Source: Flavobacterium sp. (GTDB taxonomy: Bacteria > Bacteroidota > Bacteroidia > Flavobacteriales > Flavobacteriaceae). From it: 64,000 nucleotides of DNA. Below the pieces are notes generated by a model. The model ran no database searches. It had not been told where the DNA came from and worked only from the letters and a program-made list of their open reading frames with translations. Each line of letters begins with the position of its first letter. Within the stretch, counting starts at the first letter, position 1. The stretch covers positions 132,350-196,349 of the forward strand of contig JALRGT010000004.1 in NCBI GenBank assembly GCA_023259675.1, given 5' to 3'. Shown one piece after another: positions 18,106 to 24,279 of this stretch. A program made the position numbers and the translations under genes.

Positions 18106-18828
18106 ATGATAATAGACAAACCTTGGATATCAGGACCTAGAGAATTACTTGTTCATGGAATACAACACTTGGAACTTACTACAGGTTTTGATAATCGTAT
18201 GGCTATGATATCAATCGACAATTCAGTTGAATTGATGATTAAAACTTACCTTGGATTACCTAAAAGAATTACAAAAATTGAAGGATTGACAAGAAAACGA
18301 TTTGAAGAAGTTACATCAACATTTCCAAATTTATTAGACGGTTTCGAAGAGTTTGCAAACAATAAACTAAATGGTATTGAACTTGGCGACATTGAATGGT
18401 TTCACAGACTCAGAAATCAACTTTATCATGACGGAAATGGAATTACTGTTGAGAAAGAGAAAGTTGAAGCATATGCAGAAATAGCCAAAATTTTATTTGA
18501 AAATTTATTTGCAGTTCAAGTTGAACAAAGTGGAGATGAAACTATTCATCATAATTTGACTGGTGAATTTATAAAAATTTGGGCTGACATTGAGAAGTTG
18601 AATTTATCGAAATTTGCAAGTGGCTCTGCACAACCGATGATGCGATTTAGAATGTTAGCAGAAAAAGGACAACTTTCCAATATCCAAGCTAAAAGACTTG
18701 ACGACATTAGAAGATTACGAAATGATTTAGTTCATGGAATAAATTCGCCAACAAAATTAGAATTGAAAAATGCCATTCAAGACTTAATCGAAATTTATAA
18801 AACTCTAGAAAAAGTTACTAGCGCCTAA
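18106..18828 (+). CDS. cassette A: tandem HEPN-like protein
   Basis: A 240-residue soluble, helical protein with two copies of the HEPN signature Rx4H: R103-NQLY-H108 in RLRNQLYHDG and R205-NDLV-H210 in RRLRNDLVHG. HEPN domains with this motif are often metal-independent RNases in toxin-antitoxin, Abi and CRISPR effectors; others only bind nucleotides. No nucleotidyltransferase antitoxin is adjacent. The stop codon TAA lies inside the core GCGCCTAAC of the following attC-like site, a typical cassette arrangement. Cassette-encoded RNase or defence protein is an inference. A HEPN fold is likely from the two motifs. Confidence 0.75.
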   Translation: MIIDKPWISGPRELLVHGIQHLELTTGFDNRMAMISIDNSVELMIKTYLGLPKRITKIEGLTRKRFEEVTSTFPNLLDGFEEFANNKLNGIELGDIEWFHRLRNQLYHDGNGITVEKEKVEAYAEIAKILFENLFAVQVEQSGDETIHHNLTGEFIKIWADIEKLNLSKFASGSAQPMMRFRMLAEKGQLSNIQAKRLDDIRRLRNDLVHGINSPTKLELKNAIQDLIEIYKTLEKVTSA

Positions 18829-18958
18829 CAGCTAGCTACTATAACGGATTTGGGCAATTCGCTTAATGTAAAAATGCTTTTGTATTTGTGAGAATTTAAC
18901 TAAACCGAAAATAACGCTAATTTAGTCCCAAACCTCTTGTAGCAAGGGAACATTAGGC
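18821..18958 (+). other. attC-like site after cassette A (138 nt)
   Basis: 5' core GCGCCTAAC (18821-18829) fits RYYYAAC. Inner arms GCTAC (18835-18839) with GTAGC (18939-18943) and GGATTTGGG (18846-18854) with CCCAAACC (18927-18934) bring the ends together. The 3' core is ATTAGGC (18952-18958), with A for the usual G. The centre is closely related to the site after cassette G. Confidence 0.72.
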
Positions 18959-18984
18959 ACAATCGACCATTTTAACTTCAATTT

Positions 18985-19719
18985 ATGAGTAGGAAAATAG
19001 AATATAATATAACCAAAGACAAAATTATTCAAGTAATATGCATTACTTGCAAAAACCGTAATAGACATAAAGTTCTTACATCTGTCGATTCAAGCGGTGA
19101 GGAAGATATTGCCTACAACTACACTATTAATTGGTACATTCATCACCAAATAATTGAATGCCAAGGTTGCGGGTCAATTTCATTTAGAGACGAAAGTTCA
19201 AATTCGGAAGATTTTGATCCTGAAGACGGATATAATATAACTGAATTAATTTATCCTAAAAGAACTTCTAATACCTGGGATACTAAAGAGTTTTATAATG
19301 TCCCTCAAAACTTAAGACGAATCTATAAAGAAACCATAGATTGCTATAATATTGATTGTTTAACTCTTTGCGGCGCTGGTGTAAGAGCATTGGTTGAAGG
19401 CTTATGTAAAGAAAATAATATATTGGATGGCGTAGTTGAAGAACAAAAAGCTGATGGAACAATCGGAATAAAGAGAAAGAAGGATTTGCAGGGAAAGATT
19501 AATGGATTATATGAAAAAGGAAAGTTGACAAAAAAAAGTGCAGAAATATTACATGAACACAGATTCTTGGGAAATAGAGCTATTCATGAACTTTCTTTGC
19601 CATCAAAAGAAGAATTAGGTTTCGCTATTGAAATTGTAGAAAATGTATTAGATACATTATATGAAATTCCTCAAAAGGCTATTCAATTAAAAACAGAAAG
19701 ATTAAAAAAAGAGATATAG
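18985..19719 (+). CDS. cassette B: zinc-ribbon plus DUF4145 (HEPN-like) protein
   Basis: The 244-residue protein has an N-terminal CxxC pair (C19, C22) and a second CxxC pair (C59, C62), consistent with a zinc ribbon. A C-terminal DUF4145 domain (about 105-225) has the characteristic HRFLGNRAIHE segment (about 192-202). DUF4145 belongs to the HEPN superfamily and is common in restriction-modification and defence loci. The role of this protein is unknown. It is preceded by core ATTAGGC and followed by ACCTAAC, complementary over TTAGG. Two HEPN-type proteins in a row may be meaningful or may reflect cassette bias. Confidence 0.78.
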   Translation: MSRKIEYNITKDKIIQVICITCKNRNRHKVLTSVDSSGEEDIAYNYTINWYIHHQIIECQGCGSISFRDESSNSEDFDPEDGYNITELIYPKRTSNTWDTKEFYNVPQNLRRIYKETIDCYNIDCLTLCGAGVRALVEGLCKENNILDGVVEEQKADGTIGIKRKKDLQGKINGLYEKGKLTKKSAEILHEHRFLGNRAIHELSLPSKEELGFAIEIVENVLDTLYEIPQKAIQLKTERLKKEI

Positions 19720-19726
19720 TGACTAT

Positions 19727-19840
19727 ACCTAACCCCGATTGCTCCGATATGTACAAACGTTCGCGCAGCTATTCATCTGTTCCCCGATCGCTCGGATTTG
19801 CGCCAACGTTGGCGCTGATATTTACCAGAACGTTACCTGC
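19727..19840 (+). other. attC-like site after cassette B, partly overwritten
   Basis: 5' core ACCTAAC (19727-19733) and 3' core GTTACCTGC (19832-19840). Between them are two related repeat units (CCCGATTGCTCCGATATG and CCCGATCGCTCGGATTTGCG) and an AACGTTNGCGC motif, so at 114 bases it is shorter than its neighbours. The same CCCGAT(C/T)GCTCGG unit recurs at 21317 and 23465. Confidence 0.6.
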
Positions 19841-19851
19841 AAGCTGAAAAA

Positions 19852-20352
19852 ATGACATTAAATGATTTAACAAAAAAAGAAACTGAATTATATTCTTTGG
19901 CAATCGACCTTTACAATCAAAAAGAAAAATCAGAAAGTAGCGGCTTGACTTTGAATAAAATTTATGCTGAATATAATAAAGTACATAGAGAGTATGCGAA
20001 AATGTCGGAAACTGACATCGAGTGTTTGAAACGAGGATTATTTATTCAATGGTATTCAATGACAGAACCAAACTATCTGACTGGAATTGCGGAATTGGAC
20101 GGAAATGCAGAAACGAAAATCATAACTGAATTAAAAAAACGGATTGACCAAAACAAAGCTGACAATGAATTAAAATGGATGTTAAATCACTATTTGAATT
20201 GGGATTTCGCATTTAAAAAGTTTAAAAATATTGCTGAATTTAATGAAGACGAAAATGTTGTTGACTTAACAAATATTAAATTGGAAATGGTGAATCGAGG
20301 ACAGATGGGAATTTATTGGAATTCAATAATAAAAGTTAAAGCCAGCAGGTAA
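19852..20352 (+). CDS. cassette C: small soluble protein of unknown function
   Basis: A 166-residue cytoplasmic protein, helical and charged, with several aromatic motifs (LFIQWYSMTEPNYLTG, MLNHYLNWDF, GQMGIYWNS). No family was recognised. The TAA stop (20350-20352) lies within the core GCAGGTAAC, the exact reverse complement of the GTTACCTGC 12 bases before the ATG. The gene is therefore bracketed precisely as an integron cassette would be. The short 5' leader (11 bases) leaves no room for a promoter, so expression must come from upstream. Confidence 0.75.
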   Translation: MTLNDLTKKETELYSLAIDLYNQKEKSESSGLTLNKIYAEYNKVHREYAKMSETDIECLKRGLFIQWYSMTEPNYLTGIAELDGNAETKIITELKKRIDQNKADNELKWMLNHYLNWDFAFKKFKNIAEFNEDENVVDLTNIKLEMVNRGQMGIYWNSIIKVKASR

Positions 20353-20481
20353 CAATGTATAAAAATAATTGCTCAATTTTGGATTTAACCAAAGGTCGTT
20401 GCAAGTTTACTACTTCTGATTTTCCTGCGGAAAATCCTCGCACGTAAACCCGCAACTATTCTTACACCAACCGTTGTACAC
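20345..20481 (+). other. attC-like site after cassette C (137 nt)
   Basis: 5' core GCAGGTAAC (20345-20353) and 3' core GTTGTACAC (20473-20481). The centre forms a long imperfect hairpin: GTTGC/GCAAC, GTTTAC/GTAAAC (20398-20410 with 20444-20456) and the perfect GATTTTCC/GGAAAATC (20418-20425 with 20429-20436). The last hairpin is shared with the site after cassette F. Confidence 0.72.
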
Positions 20482-20482
20482 A

Positions 20483-21313
20483 ATGATAAAAAAAACACTG
20501 ATAACAATACTTGTTCTCTTTTCAATTATAGCATGTAGAGAAAATTCATCAGAAATTAAATTGAACGAAACAATTGAAAATTATCCAAAGAATTCAAAAG
20601 CAATTTTCAAAAAAACTATTCATTTACCTGACTTTGACAGTGTTTTCTATTTTTATGATAATGGGATTATATTTAAAAAAGGGAAGCAATATAAGTATAA
20701 TCAAGAATTTGGAATTTGGAAACTATATGATAAAAACTCTCACTTAAGAGAAATTAGAGAATGGTTTGTCATTGAGGGTAAATCTCAAATAAATAGAGTT
20801 TGGTTCTTGAATAAAAAAGGTGACACTGTCACTTGGCGTAAAGAAGATAACATATTTGCACAAAAAGAGTTTAAAAATGACACACTTGATTTTCGAAACA
20901 CTACTTATAATACATTTGACTTTATAACGAGTGACACCATTAAAAACTCCGAATTTTATTTAGCATTTGCTAATTGTGGCTCCCCTCAATTACGTGATTA
21001 CAATTCTAAAGTTAAAATTGTTGTTGACAATACAAATAGTTTGAAAAAAGATTTTTCAAATTCAACAAGGATTAAGCTTGATACATTTTATTATGCTAAA
21101 ATCGATAAAACACATAAAGCAAAGTTTCCTGGTTACGATTTAGAAAAGGTGGTTGCCTTTAGTGGAAAATTTAAAAAAACAGGAAAAAAAACTATTAGAG
21201 GTTACTTGATTGAATATACTGACCAATATCCCATTGAAAACAACAAAAAAGCGAAAGCGCAAGTAAAGACTTATTTTGAAAAAACTATATATGTAAAAGA
21301 TAGTATGGAATAA
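20483..21313 (+). CDS. cassette D: predicted lipoprotein of unknown function
   Basis: A 276-residue protein with a lipoprotein signal peptide (lipobox SIIAC near residue 18). The first part of the mature protein has MORN/toxin_15-like text (FYFYDNGIIFKKGKQYKY, GIWKLYDKNSHLREI); the rest is beta-rich. No firm family was assigned. The ATG at 20483 is preferred because an in-frame TTG at 20474 lies inside the GTTGTACAC core. The cassette's own 3' core (expected GTGTACAAC) is absent. The downstream site was replaced by the dispersed CCCGATCGCTCGG unit, so this cassette is probably immobile now. Confidence 0.7.
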   Translation: MIKKTLITILVLFSIIACRENSSEIKLNETIENYPKNSKAIFKKTIHLPDFDSVFYFYDNGIIFKKGKQYKYNQEFGIWKLYDKNSHLREIREWFVIEGKSQINRVWFLNKKGDTVTWRKEDNIFAQKEFKNDTLDFRNTTYNTFDFITSDTIKNSEFYLAFANCGSPQLRDYNSKVKIVVDNTNSLKKDFSNSTRIKLDTFYYAKIDKTHKAKFPGYDLEKVVAFSGKFKKTGKKTIRGYLIEYTDQYPIENNKKAKAQVKTYFEKTIYVKDSME

Positions 21314-21349
21314 AACCCGATCGCTCGGATTTGCGCCAACGTTACCCAC
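21314..21349 (+). other. remnant attC-like site after cassette D
   Basis: Only a right half is visible: CCCGATCGCTCGGATTTGCG, then CCAAC and core GTTACCCAC (21341-21349). The left half complementary to cassette D's start is missing. The same fragment closes the site after cassette G (23465-23498). Confidence 0.5.
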
Positions 21350-21428
21350 AACAAGAAACAAAGAATAGGAATACACTTTGTCGAGTTACTTGTGGAGTTC
21401 CCTCCTATGTCGGGAAGACAAGACTGGG
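21345..21428. repeat. dispersed repeat, copy I
   Basis: It begins at CCACAACAAGAAACAAAG, passes through ACTTTGTCGAGTTACTTG and ends CGGGAAGACAAGACTGGG. About 40 bases (21360-21399) are identical to copy II (21831-21870). Copies III (23494-23579) and a degenerate IV (23625-23712) follow. This is an intergenic mobile-repeat type, not coding. Confidence 0.75.
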
Positions 21429-21497
21429 CAAATACCAACTTATCAAAGATGGTTGAAAACTGAAAGAAATTATAGCATCACAGAATCCTGAAATTAA

Positions 21498-21779
21498 ATG
21501 CAGAAACTTAAAAATAATTCCGTAAAAATATTATTAGCGTTCACTTTGTCAATAGTTATTGTATATCTGGTTGACAAACTAAATATGGATATTGAATGGT
21601 TTTCGATGTTATTATTTTTAGTCATAATTATATTGTTTTGTTGTGCAATCGCTAACTTAATCCTAATCATACTACACAAAAGCGACTTGAAATACAAAAC
21701 GCAAGCTTTTATGATAAGTTCTATACCAATAATTGTTTCAATATATTATATTTCAGTCTTCTTATCTATTCAATGTTAA
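21498..21779 (+). CDS. small membrane protein in cassette array (E)
   Basis: A 93-residue protein with three hydrophobic segments (about 9-26, 34-56, 70-90) and little outside them. No family was recognised. It lies in the array, but its flanks do not show matched cassette cores: upstream is GTTACCCAC at 21341, and downstream is ACAATGTTAGCGC rather than the expected complement. It may be a decayed cassette or an independent insertion. A reading frame on the opposite strand over the same bases is a shadow. Confidence 0.55.
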   Translation: MQKLKNNSVKILLAFTLSIVIVYLVDKLNMDIEWFSMLLFLVIIILFCCAIANLILIILHKSDLKYKTQAFMISSIPIIVSIYYISVFLSIQC

Positions 21780-21815
21780 AAAAACAACAATGTTAGCGCA
21801 GAATTGCATTCTGTG

Positions 21816-21924
21816 CCCGCAACAAGAAGCAAAGAATAGGAATACACTTTGTCGAGTTACTTGTGGAGTTTGCTACGCCATTTCGCTGTCACTCGTGTCC
21901 TCCTTCGTCGGGAAGACAAGACTG
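21816..21924. repeat. dispersed repeat, copy II
   Basis: Nearly identical to copy I over its first 55 bases, then carries an extra 24-base insertion (TTGCTACGCCATTTCGCTGT onward) before the shared CCTTCGTCGGGAAGACAAG end. Confidence 0.75.
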
Positions 21925-21956
21925 TGTGAATACTAACTTACCCGAAGCTTCGGGAC

Positions 21957-22136
21957 GGGACTACGAGGATATCGGCTCTATAGGGGCTGCGAAATAACGT
22001 TTCATTTCCAAAATCAATTTTATAAGATAATTTTTATATATTTGAAAGTAAATAAAGCCTGCCCGTTATCAGGCCTATCCACCCAAATTTGGGGAGATAA
22101 GTCTGATTTTATCAGACCTATATACTAGTTAGCAGC
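21957..22136 (+). promoter_or_regulatory. promoter-bearing leader repeat, copy 2, ahead of cassette F
   Basis: Bases 22023-22051 are identical to 17976-18004 and include -7 box TATATTTG (22037-22044). The leader forms three clear hairpins: GCCTG/CAGGC (22057-22074), TATCCACCC/GGGGAGATA (22076-22099) and GTCTGAT/ATCAGAC (22101-22117). It ends at the cassette core GTTAGCAGC. Copy 1 has the same architecture with changed bases in the hairpins. Confidence 0.68.
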
Positions 22137-22144
22137 AATTTCAC

Positions 22145-22651
22145 ATGAACAGATTTCTGACAACAACAATTTTTTTTCTAATGTTTTCGAACATTATGAT
22201 TGGCCAATCAATTAATCTAATTGAAGGGAAGAAATTTCGTGGCGCAATATTTCCAAGTTCATACAATTGGTTAGAAGACAAAAATAGATTTACACCAACG
22301 AAAGAAGAAATTCTGTTATTTGAAAAAAAATTACAAGATAAATTAAAGCTGATAAATAAAAAACGCTTGAATCAAAAAGGCAAATGTCCAGTCATACATA
22401 ATAATCTCCAAAAATACATCAGACAATATTTAGGATTTATAGATGAATCTGGTAAAAAATATTTGATGATTAATTTTCTTTGGAGTAGTTCTAATTTTCA
22501 TCAAAACTCAGACGAGGAATACTACAATGAACTTGGAGATTGGAAAAAAAATTGGCAAGTGTGGTTTGATGGTTGTAGTCATTTTTGGAATGTGAAATAT
22601 TACTTGGAATCTGAAACTTTATTTGATTTACAAGTTAACGGTTCATCATAA
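22145..22651 (+). CDS. cassette F: secreted protein of unknown function
   Basis: A 168-residue protein with an N-terminal signal peptide (about 1-20, ending MIGQ). The mature region has two Cys (KGKCPVIHNN and FDGCSHFWNVKYY) and the C-terminal pattern WQVWFDGCSHFW. No family was assigned. The gene is bracketed by GTTAGCAGC (8 bases before the ATG) and GCTGCTAAC (starting 6 bases after the stop), an exact 9-base complementary pair. A promoter-bearing leader repeat lies directly upstream. Confidence 0.75.
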   Translation: MNRFLTTTIFFLMFSNIMIGQSINLIEGKKFRGAIFPSSYNWLEDKNRFTPTKEEILLFEKKLQDKLKLINKKRLNQKGKCPVIHNNLQKYIRQYLGFIDESGKKYLMINFLWSSSNFHQNSDEEYYNELGDWKKNWQVWFDGCSHFWNVKYYLESETLFDLQVNGSS

Positions 22652-22656
22652 AAACT

Positions 22657-22794
22657 GCTGCTAACAGCCGTTTGGCAGCATGGCTGGTTGTTGCTTAAGC
22701 CGGTTGTCGATTTTCCGCTGGAAAATCTCTACTTTAGCAGAAACAAATTATTCACGAAGTCGCCACGACTACCAAGCGGCGGCACGTTATATGC
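22657..22794 (+). other. attC-like site after cassette F (138 nt)
   Basis: 5' core GCTGCTAAC (22657-22665), arm GCCGTTTGG (22667-22675) pairing with CCAAGCGGC (22772-22780, one G-U), central perfect hairpin GATTTTCC-GCT-GGAAAATC (22709-22727), and 3' core GTTATATGC (22786-22794). This is the best-formed site in the array. Confidence 0.77.
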
Positions 22795-22842
22795 AAACTA
22801 TCAGAGTAGTCATCAAAAACAAACGTGTAATAAGAAATTTAA

Positions 22843-23346
22843 ATGAGAAAATATAAACTACTAAATTTCATATTTCTACTTCCAATTTCTTTGTTTGCTC
22901 AAAGTGCAATTACCGAATCTTCAGTACAGAAATTGTTTAACAATAGTCGAGTTGAAAAGCATAATGGCAGATTTATATTGCCTTCTGATAAATCTTGGGA
23001 TTTCAATAATGCCGATAGCTTGTATTATAAACAAGATACTATAACTGCAATTTTATACAAATCAACTAAACATAAAAACTTATGTGAAATGGTTAATTGG
23101 ACATTTTATAGAAAAAATGCTTTCATTAAAGGCCGAGAATCTCTTTGCAAAGAGCCTCCTCGAAAATCTTTCACGAAAAATCCTGATGATTATTTTAAAA
23201 TCGCAATTTATAACGTTGCAAAAGAAACTATGATTGACGTTTTACGCTACGACAAAATGATTGTCGAATCATTTAAAGTACTAAATATTTTAGAGAACGA
23301 CGAGTTTACAGAAATCAAACTAGCCCGAAGATTTAATGCAAACTAG
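22843..23346 (+). CDS. cassette G: secreted protein of unknown function
   Basis: A 167-residue protein with a signal peptide ending near SLFAQ. The mature part has motifs NNSRVEKHNGRFILPSDKSW, a Cys pair (LCEMVNWTFYR, SLCKEPPRK) and a C-terminal LNILENDEFTEIKLAR. The family was not recognised. It is bracketed by cores GTTATATGC before and GCCTATAAC after, complementary at 8 of 9 positions. Cassettes D, F and G all encode exported proteins, an unusual cargo bias compared with A-C. Confidence 0.72.
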   Translation: MRKYKLLNFIFLLPISLFAQSAITESSVQKLFNNSRVEKHNGRFILPSDKSWDFNNADSLYYKQDTITAILYKSTKHKNLCEMVNWTFYRKNAFIKGRESLCKEPPRKSFTKNPDDYFKIAIYNVAKETMIDVLRYDKMIVESFKVLNILENDEFTEIKLARRFNAN

Positions 23347-23349
23347 TCT

Positions 23350-23498
23350 GCCTATAACAGCCACTACAACGGATTTGGGCATTTGGCTTAATAGAAAAAT
23401 GGTCTTGTATTTGGAATATTTTGCAAATCCAAAGAATGGACTTAATTTAGTCCCAAACCCGCTGCCCGATTGCTCGGATTTGCGCCAACGTTACCCGC
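23350..23498 (+). other. hybrid attC-like site after cassette G
   Basis: 5' core GCCTATAAC (23350-23358) and arms GGATTTGGG (23371-23379)/CCCAAACC (23452-23459) follow the cassette A site closely. The right end is replaced by CCCGATTGCTCGGATTTGCG with core GTTACCCGC (23490-23498), as at the remnant after D. Confidence 0.62.
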
Positions 23499-23712
23499 AA
23501 CAATAAGCAAAGAATATATTAAAAACTTTGTCGAGTTACTTGTGGAGTTCCCTCCTTCGTCGGGAAGACAAGACTGGGCTAATTTCCAATTGCTCAGATA
23601 TGCGTAAAGGTTAGCAGATATTCATCTGTGCCCGTAACAATAAACAAATAATGTAATCGAGATACTTTGTAGAATTACTACATGAGATGCTTCCTTCGTC
23701 CGCATGACAAGT
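23494..23712. repeat. dispersed repeat, copies III and IV (degenerate)
   Basis: Copy III (23494-23579) shares CTTTGTCGAGTTACTTGTGG and CGTCGGGAAGACAAGACTGG with copies I and II. Copy IV (23625-23712) is diverged (ACTTTGTAGAATTACTACAT, CTTCGTCCGCATGACAAG). They lie in tandem, joined by the GTTAGCAGATATTCATCTG hairpin. Confidence 0.65.
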
Positions 23713-23770
23713 TTGCGTTTTTACTAATAGTTTTTTCTCTTAAAAAATGCCCTAAAAAAATATTTATCTG

Positions 23771-23778
23771 TACTTTTG
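23771..23778 (+). promoter_or_regulatory. -7 promoter element TACTTTTG
   Basis: Perfect TAnnTTTG followed by CC. The final TTG is in frame with the downstream gene and could be mistaken for its start codon. Confidence 0.65.
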
Positions 23779-23802
23779 CCAGCGAAAACAAAAAAGCCCT
23801 TT

Positions 23803-24177
23803 TTGAAGTCATTATTCAGCATAATACTTTCTATTCTTTTAGTACTGCCTACTTTTGGTAGCTTCTTTGTTTACACGCAATTTAAAATCAATCAGGACGA
23901 AATCGCCAAAACGATTTGTATTCAAAGAGCCAATATCTATAATGCTTGTAATGGTCGTTGCGAATTACAAAAAAGTTTAAAAAAGTTCGACGACAACGAA
24001 AAGAAAATGAACAACACCAATCTGAAAGAAAAATCAGAATTGGTTTATACGGCAGAAGCTTTAGATTATAATATAGCGCCTGAAATTACTATTCAAAAAA
24101 AGAAAACAAGCTTTCCGAACTTTTGTAAAAAAACAAAATGGATCGCTTTTTCGATATTTCACCCACCCCTCACATAA
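23803..24177 (+). CDS. small membrane-anchored protein with CNGRC motif
   Basis: About 124 residues. A hydrophobic N-terminal segment (about 5-25) is followed by a periplasmic part with conserved cysteines: KTICIQ then NACNGRCELQKSLKKF. CNGxCxLxK proteins of this size sit beside TonB receptors and PepSY proteins in several Bacteroidota as I recall, perhaps in metal handling; I cannot name a characterised member. The start is set at TTG 23803 because an upstream in-frame TTG (23776) is part of the -7 promoter box. The start is therefore uncertain. It probably belongs to the following receptor locus (gap 102 bases). Confidence 0.65.
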   Translation: MKSLFSIILSILLVLPTFGSFFVYTQFKINQDEIAKTICIQRANIYNACNGRCELQKSLKKFDDNEKKMNNTNLKEKSELVYTAEALDYNIAPEITIQKKKTSFPNFCKKTKWIAFSIFHPPLT

Positions 24178-24279
24178 TTTATTTATAAATATCTTTTTGT
24201 TTCAAGTCCGTGAAACACAATCCTTTTTTGGCTTTAAGCCAAAGAAAAACATTTTATATAATAAATTATTTTCTCCCTA

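Larger units (their letters stand above)
21780..22144. other. intergenic repeats and leader ahead of cassette F, 365 bp
   Basis: In order it holds a hairpin CAGAAT-TGC-ATTCTG (21799-21813), dispersed repeat copy II, a palindrome CCCGAAGCTTCGGG (21941-21954), GGACTACGAGGATATCGGC and copy 2 of the promoter-bearing leader repeat, ending at core GTTAGCAGC (22128-22136). No coding sequence was seen. Confidence 0.75.
17976..23498 (+). mobile_element. integron-like gene cassette array without integrase (CALIN-like)
   Basis: Seven small + strand genes lie between hairpin spacers with attC geometry: a 5' core ending AAC, two long complementary arms with internal hairpins, and a 3' core starting GTT. 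Three complete sites are 137-138 bases long. For cassettes C and F the 5' core after the gene is an exact 9-base reverse complement of the 3' core before the same gene. G matches 8/9, A 7/9 and B matches the inner TTAGG. The array is flanked by secA and a TonB receptor locus. No tyrosine recombinase gene is present in the window. Sites after D, E and G are damaged by dispersed repeats. Confidence 0.75.
23347..23802. other. right edge of the cassette array, 456 bp without a gene
   Basis: It holds the hybrid attC-like site after cassette G, dispersed repeat copies III and IV, a hairpin CAGAT-ATTC-ATCTG (23615-23628) and the promoter of the next gene at 23771-23778. No coding sequence was seen. 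Confidence 0.75.

Noticed and set aside
18106..19719. Cassettes A and B as a HEPN/MNT toxin-antitoxin pair
   Set aside because: Neither protein shows the GSxxR(x)nDxD nucleotidyltransferase motif, and a complete recombination site separates them.
20474..20482. TTG start three codons upstream for cassette D
   Set aside because: The TTG is part of the GTTGTACAC recombination core; the ATG at 20483 starts a normal lipoprotein signal peptide.
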